Assembly: GCF_008124785.1 (NCBI RefSeq)
Contig: NZ_VNHU01000003.1
Location: forward strand, 310,001-374,000
Direction of reading: 5' to 3'
Length of the DNA stretch: 64,000 nt
DNA from: Aquimarina intermedia
GTDB lineage: Bacteria > Bacteroidota > Bacteroidia > Flavobacteriales > Flavobacteriaceae
Position 1 is the stretch's first letter, and each line of letters begins with the position of its first letter. Below the pieces are notes generated by a model. It was not told where the DNA came from, did no database searches, and saw nothing but the letters and a program-made list of their open reading frames with translations. The translations under genes and the position numbers were made by a program. Positions 26,066 to 35,598 of the stretch are shown here, in pieces.

Positions 26066-27379
26066 ATGGAAATTTTCTCGTCCTATAATTTAATCATAGG
26101 CTTTTCAGTCATTATTATTCTATCTTTTATATTTAATGGCTTAGCTAAAAAGACGAATGTACCTGCGGTTTTAATGTTAATTGTGTTAGGTGTCATAATA
26201 CAACATGGTTTGGCATCTTTTGAAGGTGAACCTTTTGATTTTTTTCCGATGCTTGAAATTCTTGGAATCATCGGTTTGATTATGATTGTACTGGAAGCTG
26301 CCTTAGAACTCAAGCTCAAACGAGAGAAATTACGTCCTATTTTGGTAGCCTTTACAATTGCGTTAATTGGCTTAGTCGTTTCCACGTATCTAGCTGCGTT
26401 AATATTATATGGTTTGGTCGATGGGATGACGATGCAATCTGCCTGGTTATATGCTACCCCATTATCTATTTTATCCAGTGCTATTATCATTCCGTCGGTT
26501 GTCAGCCTTTCAGAAGTGAAAAAGGAATTTCACATTTATGAAAGCACCTTTTCTGATATTTTGGGAATCATGTTATTTTATTTTCTAAGCGGAAGTTTAA
26601 ATCCCGCCGAAGATACGGGAGTAACAGGTTTTGCGCTGAACTTAATTCTTACGATAGTGATTTCTCTCATTGCGAGCTATGGTATCATCCTTATTTTTCA
26701 GAAAATAAAAAGTCAGGTAAAATTATTTCTGCTTATCGGGGTTTTACTCCTTTTATATGCCGTTGGAAAGAAAATGCACTTATCGTCTCTAATTATTATT
26801 TTAATTTTTGGATTAGTAATTGCGAACATGAAATTGTTTTTTCAAGGGAGGTTAAAAGAATTTATAAATTTTGAGAAAGCAAAATCCATTTATCATGAAT
26901 TACATGTGATTACAGCTGAAACAGCCTTTGTAGTTCGAACATTTTTCTTTGTGATATTTGGAATAACCATAACACTATCTTCCTTATTGAGTTTGCGGGT
27001 TACCTTAATAAGCATCCTGATTATTGTTACAATTTATGCGATCCGATATGGCTTGTTACGATTGTTCATGGGTAAAGATATAAGTCCGCAAGTGTTTATT
27101 GCACCCAGAGGGTTAATTACAGTATTACTTTTTTACGCGATTCCGGCAGAAGCTATTATTCCGGGATTCGAACCCGGTATATTACTATTCGTAATTATTG
27201 GGACCAGTTTAATCATGACCGGCGGTATGATATGGGATAAAAAGCGAGAACGCTTACGTCTGGAAGCTGAAGACGAACTGATTATTGAAGATGTTGAAAT
27301 ACCCGCTGTGGTACCGCAGCCTGTATCAAGAATGTCATCGACCGGTTCTACACCTTCATCCGGTAATTTGGATTCGTAA
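26066..27379 (+). CDS. Cation:proton antiporter (CPA family)
   Basis: The 437-residue protein from ATG 26066 has about twelve transmembrane helices of the sodium/hydrogen exchanger fold, including LEILGIIGLIMIVLEAALELKL, TPLSILSSAIIIPSV and PRGLITVLLFYAIP. The ion-binding acidic region and the PRGL segment are typical of CPA antiporters, which swap Na+ or K+ for protons. There is no C-terminal TrkA-N/TrkA-C regulatory domain, only a 40-residue acidic and Ser/Pro-rich tail. The start at 26066 avoids a leader that overlaps spacer and gives a normal first helix. Confidence 0.88.
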   Translation: MEIFSSYNLIIGFSVIIILSFIFNGLAKKTNVPAVLMLIVLGVIIQHGLASFEGEPFDFFPMLEILGIIGLIMIVLEAALELKLKREKLRPILVAFTIALIGLVVSTYLAALILYGLVDGMTMQSAWLYATPLSILSSAIIIPSVVSLSEVKKEFHIYESTFSDILGIMLFYFLSGSLNPAEDTGVTGFALNLILTIVISLIASYGIILIFQKIKSQVKLFLLIGVLLLLYAVGKKMHLSSLIIILIFGLVIANMKLFFQGRLKEFINFEKAKSIYHELHVITAETAFVVRTFFFVIFGITITLSSLLSLRVTLISILIIVTIYAIRYGLLRLFMGKDISPQVFIAPRGLITVLLFYAIPAEAIIPGFEPGILLFVIIGTSLIMTGGMIWDKKRERLRLEAEDELIIEDVEIPAVVPQPVSRMSSTGSTPSSGNLDS

Positions 27380-27559
27380 TTTCGGGCTATAGGCATTTTA
27401 CGTTAAAGCCATCGTAAATTTTTGAACAGCTATATTCTAATTCGTAATTTTAACACGTAAAAACTTATAAAGTTTTATAAAACATGTTAGAACCATTTTT
27501 GTCGTACTTATACCATGGTCTCATAGCATGTATATATGTTAAGTAAAATAAAACCACCC

Positions 27560-28381
27560 ATGAAAATTAAAAACACTCTATTTATAATAGGAGCAACGGC
27601 ATTAATAATGTCTTGTGCTACAAATCCTTTTACCGGAAAACAAACATTGGCGATTGTACCGAATTCACAAATTTTTCCAATGGCTTTTCAGCAATATGAC
27701 CAATTTTTGGGTGAAAATAAGGTAATAACCGGTACCTCTGAAGCTCAGATGATTACCCGTGTCGGACAAAAAATAGCTAAAGCCTCAGAACGCTGGTTAA
27801 ACGCCAATGGCTATACCGGATATTTGGATGGGTATCAGTGGGAATATAATTTAGTTAAAGACGACGCCGTAAATGCCTGGTGTATGCCGGGAGGTAAAAT
27901 TGTTTTCTACACTGGAATTTTACCTATTGCAAAAACTGAAGCAGGAATTGCTGCTGTAATGGGACATGAGGTAGCTCACGCTTTGGCAAATCACGGACAA
28001 CAACGTATGAGTGCAGGACAATTACAACAAGTTGCCGGAGCTGCAACATCAGTTGCCATTCAAAATAGAAGCGAAAGCACCCAGCAAATTATCGGTACAG
28101 CCTTTGGTTTAGGGACGCAATTCGGAGTTATGTTGCCCTTTAGCCGTAGTCATGAGACAGAAGCTGATAAAATTGGTTTACAATTAATGGCGATTGCCGG
28201 GTATAACCCTGATGAAGCCGCAGATTTGTGGAGACGAATGAAAGCAAATAGTGGAGGACAATCCCCACCAGAGTTTATGAGCACGCATCCATCCAGTGAT
28301 ACGCGTATCGCAAATCTTACTGCGTGGGCTCCGGGTGCAAAGGCAGAAGCACGTAAGTTTGGTGTTACCAACTTTAAATAA
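27560..28381 (+). CDS. M48 family zinc metallopeptidase lipoprotein
   Basis: The 273-residue protein from ATG 27560 has a lipoprotein signal (TALIMSC, Cys at residue 19) followed by the ATNPFTGKQ segment common in LoiP/BepA-type peptidases. The active site HEVAHALANH lies near residue 138, and the third zinc ligand is in SHETEADKIGL near 198. A start at 27536 is possible but gives an unusually long n-region. It probably performs quality control of outer-membrane proteins in the periplasm. A strong terminator follows at 28423. Confidence 0.92.
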   Translation: MKIKNTLFIIGATALIMSCATNPFTGKQTLAIVPNSQIFPMAFQQYDQFLGENKVITGTSEAQMITRVGQKIAKASERWLNANGYTGYLDGYQWEYNLVKDDAVNAWCMPGGKIVFYTGILPIAKTEAGIAAVMGHEVAHALANHGQQRMSAGQLQQVAGAATSVAIQNRSESTQQIIGTAFGLGTQFGVMLPFSRSHETEADKIGLQLMAIAGYNPDEAADLWRRMKANSGGQSPPEFMSTHPSSDTRIANLTAWAPGAKAEARKFGVTNFK

Positions 28382-28422
28382 TTGTTAGTAGCGCTACGTT
28401 AATAATATTATTTCTATTTTAG

Positions 28423-28456
28423 AAGCTGTTTTGAAACTATCAAAACAGCTTTTTTA
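28423..28456 (+). terminator. Rho-independent terminator after the M48 peptidase gene
   Basis: An eleven-base stem (AGCTGTTTTGA with TCAAAACAGCT), a five-base loop and a T-tract lie 43 bases after the stop and directly before the next gene. Confidence 0.85.
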
Positions 28457-28464
28457 ATTTATAT

Positions 28465-29778
28465 ATGATGAATTCTAGAGTATTGCCCAAAGGGCATAAA
28501 ACCTTATTAAACGCGTGGGCTTTTTACGACTGGGCTAATTCTGTGTACAGTTTAACAATTGTTTCTGCTGTATTTCCGATCTTTTATGGATCTCTTTTTA
28601 CTAAGAATGAATTGATAACCGTATTCGGATACGCAATTCGCAGTACGCCTTTGATAACCTATGCCACCGCCATTGGATTTTTAATTGTGGCTATTACCTC
28701 TCCAATTTTGTCGGGAATTGCAGATTATATTGGGAATAAGAAGGTTTTTATGAAATTCTTTAATTATTTGGGCGCTTTTTCTTGTATCGCACTTTTTTGG
28801 TTTAGTAAAGAACATATTTATTTTAGTCTCACGTTTTATATATTAGCCTTAGTAGGATATTGGGGGAGTATAGTTTTTTATAATTCCTATTTACCTGATA
28901 TCGCACATCTGGAGCAACAGGATAAAATAAGTGCCAAAGGATATTCATTAGGATATATTGGGAGTGTTATCTTATTATTGATAAACTTAGCAATGGTTAT
29001 GACTGCTGTGACGGATACTGCTCGAATTGATGCCATGAAACTATCATTTATTATGGTAGGCGTGTGGTGGATTGCTTTTAGTCAATTCTCCTACTATTAT
29101 TTGCCCAAGGGCAATAAGGGACATTCATTAGATCGTAGTGTCCTGTTCAAAGGATTTAAGGAATTAAATGCGGTAAGAAAAGGGTTAACGGCAAATATTC
29201 CGTTGAAACGTTATCTGATAGCCTTTTTTGTATATAGTATGGCCGTTCAAACGGTTATGTTGGTTGCGACCTATTTTGGAGAACAAGAGATTGACTGGGG
29301 TGGCGATGGTAACAAAACCATGGGGTTGATTGTAAGTATTTTATTGATTCAGATTGTAGCTGTGGGCGGAGCTATTTTAACCTCCAGATGTTCCAAAAGA
29401 TTTGGTAATATTACTACCTTGATAGGTATTAATGTTATTTGGTTAGGGGTTTGTGTATATGCGTATTTTGTAGAAACCTCAATGCAATTTTACGTCACGG
29501 CAGGTGTGGTCGGACTAATTATGGGAGGAATTCAGGCGCTTTCACGATCTACGTATTCAAAATATTTGCCCGAAACCGAGGATACCACCTCTTATTTCAG
29601 TTTTTATGATGTGGCAGAAAAAATTGGTATCATCATCGGAATGGGAATCTATGCAACTGTAGATTTGATCACCGGTAGCATGCGCAGTGCGGTTATTTTC
29701 TTAGGTATCTTCTTTATTTTAGGAATTATAGGGTTGTTAAGAGTTCCCAGGCTTGAACTAGTTGCGGAAAAAAATTGA
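28465..29778 (+). CDS. MFS transporter, UMF1/Atg22-like
   Basis: The 437-residue protein has twelve transmembrane helices and the UMF1 family signature at its start (LNAWAFYDWANSVYSLTI), with SRSTYSKYLPE near residue 360 and FYDVAEKIGI near 375. UMF1 proteins are related to yeast Atg22 amino-acid effluxers. Bacterial substrates are unknown. ATG 28468 is an equally good start. The terminator directly upstream shows it has its own promoter, which I could not identify with confidence. Confidence 0.9.
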   Translation: MMNSRVLPKGHKTLLNAWAFYDWANSVYSLTIVSAVFPIFYGSLFTKNELITVFGYAIRSTPLITYATAIGFLIVAITSPILSGIADYIGNKKVFMKFFNYLGAFSCIALFWFSKEHIYFSLTFYILALVGYWGSIVFYNSYLPDIAHLEQQDKISAKGYSLGYIGSVILLLINLAMVMTAVTDTARIDAMKLSFIMVGVWWIAFSQFSYYYLPKGNKGHSLDRSVLFKGFKELNAVRKGLTANIPLKRYLIAFFVYSMAVQTVMLVATYFGEQEIDWGGDGNKTMGLIVSILLIQIVAVGGAILTSRCSKRFGNITTLIGINVIWLGVCVYAYFVETSMQFYVTAGVVGLIMGGIQALSRSTYSKYLPETEDTTSYFSFYDVAEKIGIIIGMGIYATVDLITGSMRSAVIFLGIFFILGIIGLLRVPRLELVAEKN

Positions 29779-29879
29779 AATTAAGTTTTGTTAACAAATC
29801 AGCGTTAATGTTTTATAATATTTGTTTCATCATTTTAGGATGACAGTATATTCGTGATATAAAATCAAACTATAGTATT

Positions 29880-30041
29880 ATGTTACGCTGGACCATTATA
29901 TTTATAATTATTGCCATTATTGCAGGAATTTTAGGTTTTGGAGGTATCGCTTCCGGAGCTGAAAGCATTGCAAGAATACTTTTCTATATCTTTCTAATTC
30001 TATTTGTACTCTCGCTTGTCAGCCGATTATTTAGAAGATAA
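29880..30041 (+). CDS. DUF1328 family small membrane protein
   Basis: ATG 29880 to TAA 30041 encodes 53 residues with two hydrophobic helices ([19 protein letters not shown] and [18 protein letters not shown]) joined by a GIASGAES turn. This is the DUF1328/YtjA pattern: LRW start, LGFGGIA, and an FRR end. It is a tiny inner-membrane protein of unknown function, often linked with envelope stress. It is too short for many ORF callers. It precedes a lipocalin-like lipoprotein by 72 bases. Confidence 0.88.
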   Translation: MLRWTIIFIIIAIIAGILGFGGIASGAESIARILFYIFLILFVLSLVSRLFRR

Positions 30042-30113
30042 TACAAATACTATTTTTAAAATGGATACGTTTTAGTATCCGTAACTATTTACAAATTTAA
30101 CTAACCAAATTTT

Positions 30114-30596
30114 ATGAAAAAGATTTTATTATTAACCTTAGTCGCGCTTGCAGTGATCTCTTGTAGTCCTACGCAACGTACTATTAATTCTGCAAAGAAA
30201 ACGTTGAAAGGTTCCTGGTCACTGGATAATATTTCCTACAGCCGATCAGGTATTTTTGAAGTTACCTTGTATGATGACGCTTCAGCTGAGTGCCTTACCG
30301 GTTCTACCTGGAGATTTATACCAAACAATAATACGGGTACTTATGATGTAAATCGTGACGCATGTATGCAAATGGGAGCTCGTAATTTTAGATGGACCAT
30401 TCCTACTCCTGATGCTAATGGGGTGTATAGCTTTATGTTCAAACCTATTAATGAAAAAAAGAAGAGCATCAATAATAATAAAGGATACCGTATGACGCTG
30501 GAAAGTTTGGATGAAACTACGATGACCTGGACACAAACAGTAAGTTTAGAAGGAAAGCCTTTTGTTATAACCATGAATTTTAATAAAATACAATAA
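30114..30596 (+). CDS. Lipocalin-like lipoprotein
   Basis: The 160-residue protein has a lipoprotein signal (ALAVISC, Cys near residue 17) and a lipocalin-type barrel. Its start reads LKGSWSLDNISYSR, the family G-x-W motif, and GSTWRFIPNNNTGTY follows near residue 62. Such outer-membrane-anchored lipocalins bind hydrophobic ligands or stabilise the envelope. The next gene (OmpA-type lipoprotein) begins 19 bases later, so the two probably form an envelope operon, possibly together with the DUF1328 gene. Confidence 0.85.
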   Translation: MKKILLLTLVALAVISCSPTQRTINSAKKTLKGSWSLDNISYSRSGIFEVTLYDDASAECLTGSTWRFIPNNNTGTYDVNRDACMQMGARNFRWTIPTPDANGVYSFMFKPINEKKKSINNNKGYRMTLESLDETTMTWTQTVSLEGKPFVITMNFNKIQ

Positions 30597-30615
30597 CCAT
30601 AAATTGAATATTTCG

Positions 30616-31311
30616 ATGAGAACATATATAAGAAAAATAGTGACGGTACTAACAGCGGTCGCATTACTATCAAGTTGTGATAGTATTAAAAACGCCAATA
30701 ATACTCAAAAAGGTGCTGTAATAGGTACTGCCGGTGGAGCTGTGATTGGTGGTGTTATCGGTAACAACGTTGGTAACAAAGAAAATTCTGTATTAGGTGC
30801 CATAATTGGTGGTGTTGTAGGTGGAGTTGCCGGAGGCGTTATCGGGAAGCAAATGGATAAACAAGCCCAAAAAATTGAAGAAGAGATTCCGGGAGCCGAA
30901 GTTACACGTGTTGGTGAAGGTATCGACGTAGTATTCGATGAAAATAGTGGCGTTTATTTTGATACAAACAAGCATAATATTAATGCTAAGTCAAGAGCTA
31001 CCTTGAATAAACTAGTAGGGATTTTTAAGGAATATCCCAACACAAATTTATTGGTTGAAGGACATACAGATAGTACCGGTGATGATGCATACAATATGAC
31101 ATTATCCAAAAAAAGAGCAAATGCTGTAACAAGCTATTTAATCTTACAAGGAGTTGATAGTGGTCGTTTCAAAACATTATGGCATGGTGAAACAATGCCA
31201 AAATACGATAATTCTACAGCAGAAGGACGTTCAAAAAACCGTCGTGTGGAGCTCGGTATTGTAGCAAACGAAACTATGATTCGCGAAGCTGAAGAGCAAG
31301 TAAAACAATAG
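30616..31311 (+). CDS. OmpA family lipoprotein with glycine-zipper segment
   Basis: The 231-residue protein from ATG 30616 has a lipoprotein signal (VALLSSC). A glycine-zipper region (about residues 40-85, GTAGGAVIGGVIGNNVG and GGVVGGVAGG) can insert in or pack against membrane. A C-terminal OmpA domain carries VEGHTDSTGDD near residue 152 and an NRRVELGI end. It should anchor the outer membrane to peptidoglycan. The in-frame TTG at 30604 is rejected as it adds nothing to the signal. A strong terminator follows. Confidence 0.92.
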   Translation: MRTYIRKIVTVLTAVALLSSCDSIKNANNTQKGAVIGTAGGAVIGGVIGNNVGNKENSVLGAIIGGVVGGVAGGVIGKQMDKQAQKIEEEIPGAEVTRVGEGIDVVFDENSGVYFDTNKHNINAKSRATLNKLVGIFKEYPNTNLLVEGHTDSTGDDAYNMTLSKKRANAVTSYLILQGVDSGRFKTLWHGETMPKYDNSTAEGRSKNRRVELGIVANETMIREAEEQVKQ

Positions 31312-31334
31312 TAAGGAAATTTAGGAATATTTTA

Positions 31335-31363
31335 ATCCCGATTGTAATGATCGGGATTTTTTT
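31335..31363 (+). terminator. Rho-independent terminator ending the lipocalin/OmpA unit
   Basis: An eight-base stem (ATCCCGAT with ATCGGGAT), a seven-base loop and seven T lie 24 bases after the OmpA stop. A longer reading of the next gene from 31347 would begin inside this hairpin, which supports ATG 31392 as its start. Confidence 0.88.
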
Positions 31364-31391
31364 ATGCTTAAAATTCAGTATCTTCATACCA

Positions 31392-32519
31392 ATGAATCGT
31401 AAAGATCAAGTCATAGTAATTGGTGGGGGATTAGCAGGATTAACTAGTGCAATACACTTAGCAGGGCAGGGTATATATGTACAACTCTTCGAGAAAAACA
31501 CATATCCCACTCATAAGGTATGCGGCGAATATATTTCAAATGAAATATTACCCTACTGGAATACTTTAGGTATCGATGTCAATATACTACACCCCACACA
31601 ACTGGATGAAGTTCAAATTTCTACTAAAAAAGGAAATATATTACATAGTACACTTCCTTTAGGTGGATTTGGTGTGAGTCGATACAGCTTAGATCATCAC
31701 CTATATGAGCTAGCCAAAGCTTCTGGAGTAGTAATTATACAAGATCAGGTGTTAGATGTTCGTTTTGATACAAATAAGTTTCTTGTAACGACTAAAAGTA
31801 ACGGACTTTTTAATGCAGCGTATGTGATTGGCGCTCACGGAAAACGTTCAGGTTTGGATAAAACACTGGGGCGCCCTTTCATTCAAAGAAAATCACCTTG
31901 GCTGGCAGTCAAAGCGCACTATTCTGGTATATTCCCTGATAACCTCGTAGCGCTGCATAATTTTGAGGGTGGCTATTGTGGGATCTCCAAAATCGAAGAT
32001 GATAAGATAAATGTATGTTATTTGGTAAATTTTGAAAGTTTTAAAAAATATCAAAATCTAAATGATTTTCAAGATCAAGTCTTGTGTGCGAATCCACATA
32101 TACGCGAATTTTTTGAGCAGGCTCATTGTTTATTTGATCAACCGCTATCAATAAGTCAGATTAGTTTTGATCGCAAAAGTCTACTTCATAACCACATATT
32201 TTTAGTGGGTGATGCGGCGGGAATGATTCACCCCTTGTGCGGTAATGGTATGGCAATGGCGATTCAAAGTGCTCAGCTACTATGTCAGATTTTAGTAAAT
32301 AGTTTTAAAGGGGAGACACAAACGAGTGAAGCGATAGAAAGTGCTTATAAAAAGGCATGGAAGCACCAATTTTCGAAACGATTAGCAGCTGGCAGAATCT
32401 TACAATCCATAGTTCTGAATCCGTATTTACAAGAGTTCGGATATGCAATAGGCGCATCGTTTCCGGCAACCATACCCGGTATTATTAAACAAACACACGG
32501 AAAGGCAATACTATGTTAA
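31392..32519 (+). CDS. FAD-dependent oxidoreductase of the type III PKS operon
   Basis: The 375-residue flavoprotein opens with the dinucleotide fingerprint VIVIGGGLAGL and an HKVCGEYIS motif near residue 42. A second FAD motif, VGDAAGMIHPLCGNGMAMA, lies near 275. This layout is that of the geranylgeranyl-reductase and aromatic-hydroxylase related group. In the operon it could hydroxylate or oxidise an alkylphenol to a quinone, as flavoproteins do in streptomycete alkylresorcinol clusters, or reduce double bonds; the sequence does not decide. It is first of eight genes and overlaps the methyltransferase by seven bases. Confidence 0.85.
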   Translation: MNRKDQVIVIGGGLAGLTSAIHLAGQGIYVQLFEKNTYPTHKVCGEYISNEILPYWNTLGIDVNILHPTQLDEVQISTKKGNILHSTLPLGGFGVSRYSLDHHLYELAKASGVVIIQDQVLDVRFDTNKFLVTTKSNGLFNAAYVIGAHGKRSGLDKTLGRPFIQRKSPWLAVKAHYSGIFPDNLVALHNFEGGYCGISKIEDDKINVCYLVNFESFKKYQNLNDFQDQVLCANPHIREFFEQAHCLFDQPLSISQISFDRKSLLHNHIFLVGDAAGMIHPLCGNGMAMAIQSAQLLCQILVNSFKGETQTSEAIESAYKKAWKHQFSKRLAAGRILQSIVLNPYLQEFGYAIGASFPATIPGIIKQTHGKAILC

Positions 32520-33229
32520 TCAATACCCAACATAGAAGTACTGAAGAAGAAATCATGGATTCCTTTGATCTGCAGGGAACAGCGCTCAAGAAAACGTTGC
32601 AAGATCTTGCATCCATCAATAGTTGGCTGGGAGGAACATCTATAACGGTAGACGGAGTATTATCAGTAATTAAGTCAAACCCTAAACAAGCAACGTATAC
32701 GATAGTTGATATGGGCTGTGGCGACGGACATATGTTGCGTGTGTTGGCAACTTTAGGAAAAGAACGTGGGTATAGTTTTAAGCTTATCGGTATTGATGGC
32801 AATGCTCACACGATTCGTATCGCAAAAGAGCTATCCTCTGACTATCCTGAAATTGAATGGTATGCACAAGATTTTTTGACCACACCGGATGCAAAAGAGA
32901 ATGCGTATGATATTATATTGTGTACGCTGACACTGCATCATTTTAAAAAACCTGAACTTCTTCATGTGACCAATCAATTCATAGCTATAGCAAAAATAGG
33001 AGTAGTCATAAATGATTTACATCGCAGTGGCACGGCCTATTATTTATTCAAATTTCTGTGCGTTTTCTTTATTAGAAACCCTATAGCGCAAAAGGATGGA
33101 GCTATTTCGATATTGAGAGGTTTCAAAAGAAGCGATTTGGAGCAATATGCCAAACAAATTAATGGTGCGCATCATCGAATACGATGGCGATGGGCATTTA
33201 GATTTCAATGGATTTTGATGAAAAAATAA
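32513..33229 (+). CDS. SAM-dependent methyltransferase of the type III PKS operon
   Basis: The 238-residue class I methyltransferase has motif I VDMGCGDGHML near residue 64, the acidic IGIDGN near 92, an AQDFL motif and an LTLHHF motif IV near 140. It resembles UbiE/UbiG-like small-molecule methyltransferases. The likely substrate is a phenolic or quinone product of the adjacent polyketide synthase, by position. It is translationally coupled to the flavoprotein and followed by a 33-base gap to the PKS gene. Confidence 0.85.
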   Translation: MLINTQHRSTEEEIMDSFDLQGTALKKTLQDLASINSWLGGTSITVDGVLSVIKSNPKQATYTIVDMGCGDGHMLRVLATLGKERGYSFKLIGIDGNAHTIRIAKELSSDYPEIEWYAQDFLTTPDAKENAYDIILCTLTLHHFKKPELLHVTNQFIAIAKIGVVINDLHRSGTAYYLFKFLCVFFIRNPIAQKDGAISILRGFKRSDLEQYAKQINGAHHRIRWRWAFRFQWILMKK

Positions 33230-33262
33230 AATTAAGTTTAAAAGTATTAATACCAATATAAT

Positions 33263-34315
33263 TTGAGTGTAAAAATTACCGGAGTAGCTAAAGTGCTGCC
33301 TCCATACGAACGAACAACAGATGAGATCCTGCCTTTTGTGTCACAATGGCTCGAGGGACAGGAATCTAGATTTAAACGCAAAGTGCTAAAAATATTTGAA
33401 AATGCGGCGGTTGATAAACGTTATGGGATTATGAGCATAGATGAAGTATTTACGGCTACTTCATTTGAAGAAAAGAATACAATGTATGTTCGTGAAGTTA
33501 AAAAAATAGGAGCTCAGGTGCTTCAAAAAGCATTGCATGAGCAACAGTGGGCTCCAGAGTCATTAGATTATATTATCACCGTAAGTTGTACGGGTATCAT
33601 GATACCATCCTTGGATGCATACCTTATTAATGAACTGAGACTACGTCAGGATATTGTGCGGTTACCGGTTACAGAAATGGGATGTGCTGCAGGAGTTTCA
33701 GGGATTATATATGCCAACAATTTCTTAAAGGCCAATCCTGGGAAACGTGCTGCTGTAATCGCGATTGAAGCGCCTACGGTAACTTTTCAGCATGAAGATT
33801 ATAGCATGACGAATATTGTAAGTGCTGCTATCTTTGGTGATGGCGCTGCTTGTACCTTATTGTCATCAGAAGAAGATGCTACCGGTCCCAAAGTTTTGGG
33901 AGGCTCTATGTACCATTTTTATGATGATACACAAATGATGGGGTTCGAACTTACGAATACCGGATTACAAATGGTTTTGGATAAAATGGTTCCGGAAAAA
34001 ATTGCAACACATTTTCCTGATATCATTTATCCTTTTTTAAAATTGTATGACAAAGAAATTGAAGACATCGACCATTTAATTTTTCATCCGGGAGGTAAGA
34101 AAATTGTACAAACCGTAGAAGCACTTTTTGGAGATTTAGGAAAGAATATCGATGATACCAAAGAAGTTTTGCGTCAATATGGAAACATGAGCAGTGCCAC
34201 CGTATTATATGTGTTAGAACGCTTTATGAAAACACAAAAAGAACCGGGAGCATTGGGACTTATGTTAAGTTTCGGACCCGGATTCTCTGCACAAAGGGTT
34301 TTATTGGAATGGTAA
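33263..34315 (+). CDS. Type III polyketide synthase (chalcone synthase superfamily)
   Basis: The 350-residue enzyme is a thiolase-fold iterative ketosynthase. The catalytic triad is intact: Cys141 in EMGCAAG, His275 in FHPGG and Asn308 in YGNMSSA. Type III enzymes extend an acyl starter with malonyl-CoA without a carrier protein and cyclise it to resorcinols, pyrones or phloroglucinols. Having dedicated acyl-forming genes next to it, this one most likely takes a long acyl chain, perhaps directly from the ACP. It starts at TTG 33263. Its length is typical. Confidence 0.95.
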   Translation: MSVKITGVAKVLPPYERTTDEILPFVSQWLEGQESRFKRKVLKIFENAAVDKRYGIMSIDEVFTATSFEEKNTMYVREVKKIGAQVLQKALHEQQWAPESLDYIITVSCTGIMIPSLDAYLINELRLRQDIVRLPVTEMGCAAGVSGIIYANNFLKANPGKRAAVIAIEAPTVTFQHEDYSMTNIVSAAIFGDGAACTLLSSEEDATGPKVLGGSMYHFYDDTQMMGFELTNTGLQMVLDKMVPEKIATHFPDIIYPFLKLYDKEIEDIDHLIFHPGGKKIVQTVEALFGDLGKNIDDTKEVLRQYGNMSSATVLYVLERFMKTQKEPGALGLMLSFGPGFSAQRVLLEW

Positions 34316-34345
34316 TCATTAGTAAGAAATTAAGAACAGCATACG

Positions 34346-35137
34346 ATGTATAAAGATTTTGAAGGTAACAATGATTGGGCACTGATTCTAGGCGGAAGCT
34401 CCGGAATTGGGTTGGCAACAGCTCAGAAATTAGCGCTACATGGCATGCATATTTTATGTATCTACCGCAATCCTAAAAGTGAATTTGAGGCAATAGAACA
34501 GGAATTTGCAGGTATTCGTGAAAAAGGAGTACAGTGTGTGGGCGTTAATACAGATATTTTGGATCCAAAAAAAAGAGAACAAACTGTTCAACACATCAAA
34601 GAGGTTATTGGCGAAGGAAAAATTAAAACCTTGCTGCATAGCGTAGCTAAGGGAAATCTAAAACCTATGGTTGATGCTCCGCACGAATTAAAGAATGATG
34701 ATTTCAAATTGACCATTAATGCGATGGGTATCAGCTTGTATGATTGGGTGAAAGCTGTTTTTGAAGCTGGTATCTTTGCAAAAGATGCCAGAGTATTGTC
34801 TTTTACAAGCGAGGGAAATACCAAGGCTTGGAAACACTATGCAGCTGTATCCGCTGCAAAAGTAACACTCGAAGCCATTACCCGAAGCATTGCATTCGAG
34901 TTTGCACCCTATGGTATAAAAGCAAACTGCTTACAACCCGGAGCGGTGGATACCGCCTCCCTTCGTATGATTCCGGGATCAGACCGTTTAATAGAACACA
35001 GCTTGCTGCGTAATCCGTACAACCGACTTACTACTGCAGCAGATGTGGCTAATGTGGTCTATCTTTTTTGTAAGGATGAAGCAGCCTGGATCAATGGCTG
35101 TATCATTCCGGTTAACGGGGGAGAACATCTTCAATAA
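34346..35137 (+). CDS. Enoyl-ACP-reductase-like SDR
   Basis: The 263-residue SDR has the cofactor motif GGSSGIGLA near residue 16 and a catalytic Tyr-x6-Lys arrangement (YAAVSAAK near residue 172). That spacing is the mark of FabI/FabL enoyl-ACP reductases rather than the Tyr-x3-Lys of ketoreductases. The C-terminus (INGCIIPVNGGEHL) is typical. In this operon it would complete an acyl-chain elongation cycle. A ketoreductase is not encoded, so either this enzyme covers both steps or the primary FabG is borrowed. Confidence 0.82.
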   Translation: MYKDFEGNNDWALILGGSSGIGLATAQKLALHGMHILCIYRNPKSEFEAIEQEFAGIREKGVQCVGVNTDILDPKKREQTVQHIKEVIGEGKIKTLLHSVAKGNLKPMVDAPHELKNDDFKLTINAMGISLYDWVKAVFEAGIFAKDARVLSFTSEGNTKAWKHYAAVSAAKVTLEAITRSIAFEFAPYGIKANCLQPGAVDTASLRMIPGSDRLIEHSLLRNPYNRLTTAADVANVVYLFCKDEAAWINGCIIPVNGGEHLQ

Positions 35138-35151
35138 ATATCGAATTCATT

Positions 35152-35598
35152 ATGTTAGATTCAGCTGCCTTACTTCAACAACTCCCGTATTCAAAACCTT
35201 TCCTATTTGTAGATGAGATTACAGCGTTAACCGATACGAGGATCGAAGGTACCTACACTTTCCGAAAAGATGAATATTTTTATAATGGACATTTTAAGAA
35301 TCATCCGGTCACACCAGGGGTTATTTTAACCGAATGTATGGCACAAATAGGACTGGTGGCTTATGGTATCACGTTGTTACCTGAAGGAACCGATGTAGCT
35401 TCGTTAAAGATCGCATTTACGTCTAGTCAGATGAATTTTTATCATCCTGTTTATCCGGGTGAAACCGTGAAGGTGAAGGCTACAAAACAATATTTTCGTT
35501 TCGGTAAGCTACAATGTGATGTAGCGATGTATACCGAAGATGAAACATTGGTAGCAAAAGGAGTACTGTCAGGAATGTTTAAAATAGAATGCAAATGA
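35152..35598 (+). CDS. 3-hydroxyacyl-ACP dehydratase, FabZ-like
   Basis: The 148-residue hotdog-fold protein has the FabZ signature. FLFVDEI near residue 19 is followed by GHFKNHPVTPGVILTECMAQ, in which His (near residue 45) and Glu (near residue 59) form the catalytic pair. It should dehydrate 3-hydroxyacyl-ACP during chain building. The stop overlaps the next start as ATGA, so the ketosynthase is translationally coupled. It is 14 bases after the SDR. Confidence 0.92.
   Translation: MLDSAALLQQLPYSKPFLFVDEITALTDTRIEGTYTFRKDEYFYNGHFKNHPVTPGVILTECMAQIGLVAYGITLLPEGTDVASLKIAFTSSQMNFYHPVYPGETVKVKATKQYFRFGKLQCDVAMYTEDETLVAKGVLSGMFKIECK

Noticed and set aside
31347..31391. Longer reading of the FAD oxidoreductase from 31347
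   Set aside because: It would start in the stem-loop of the preceding terminator and add residues that do not belong to the Rossmann N-terminus.
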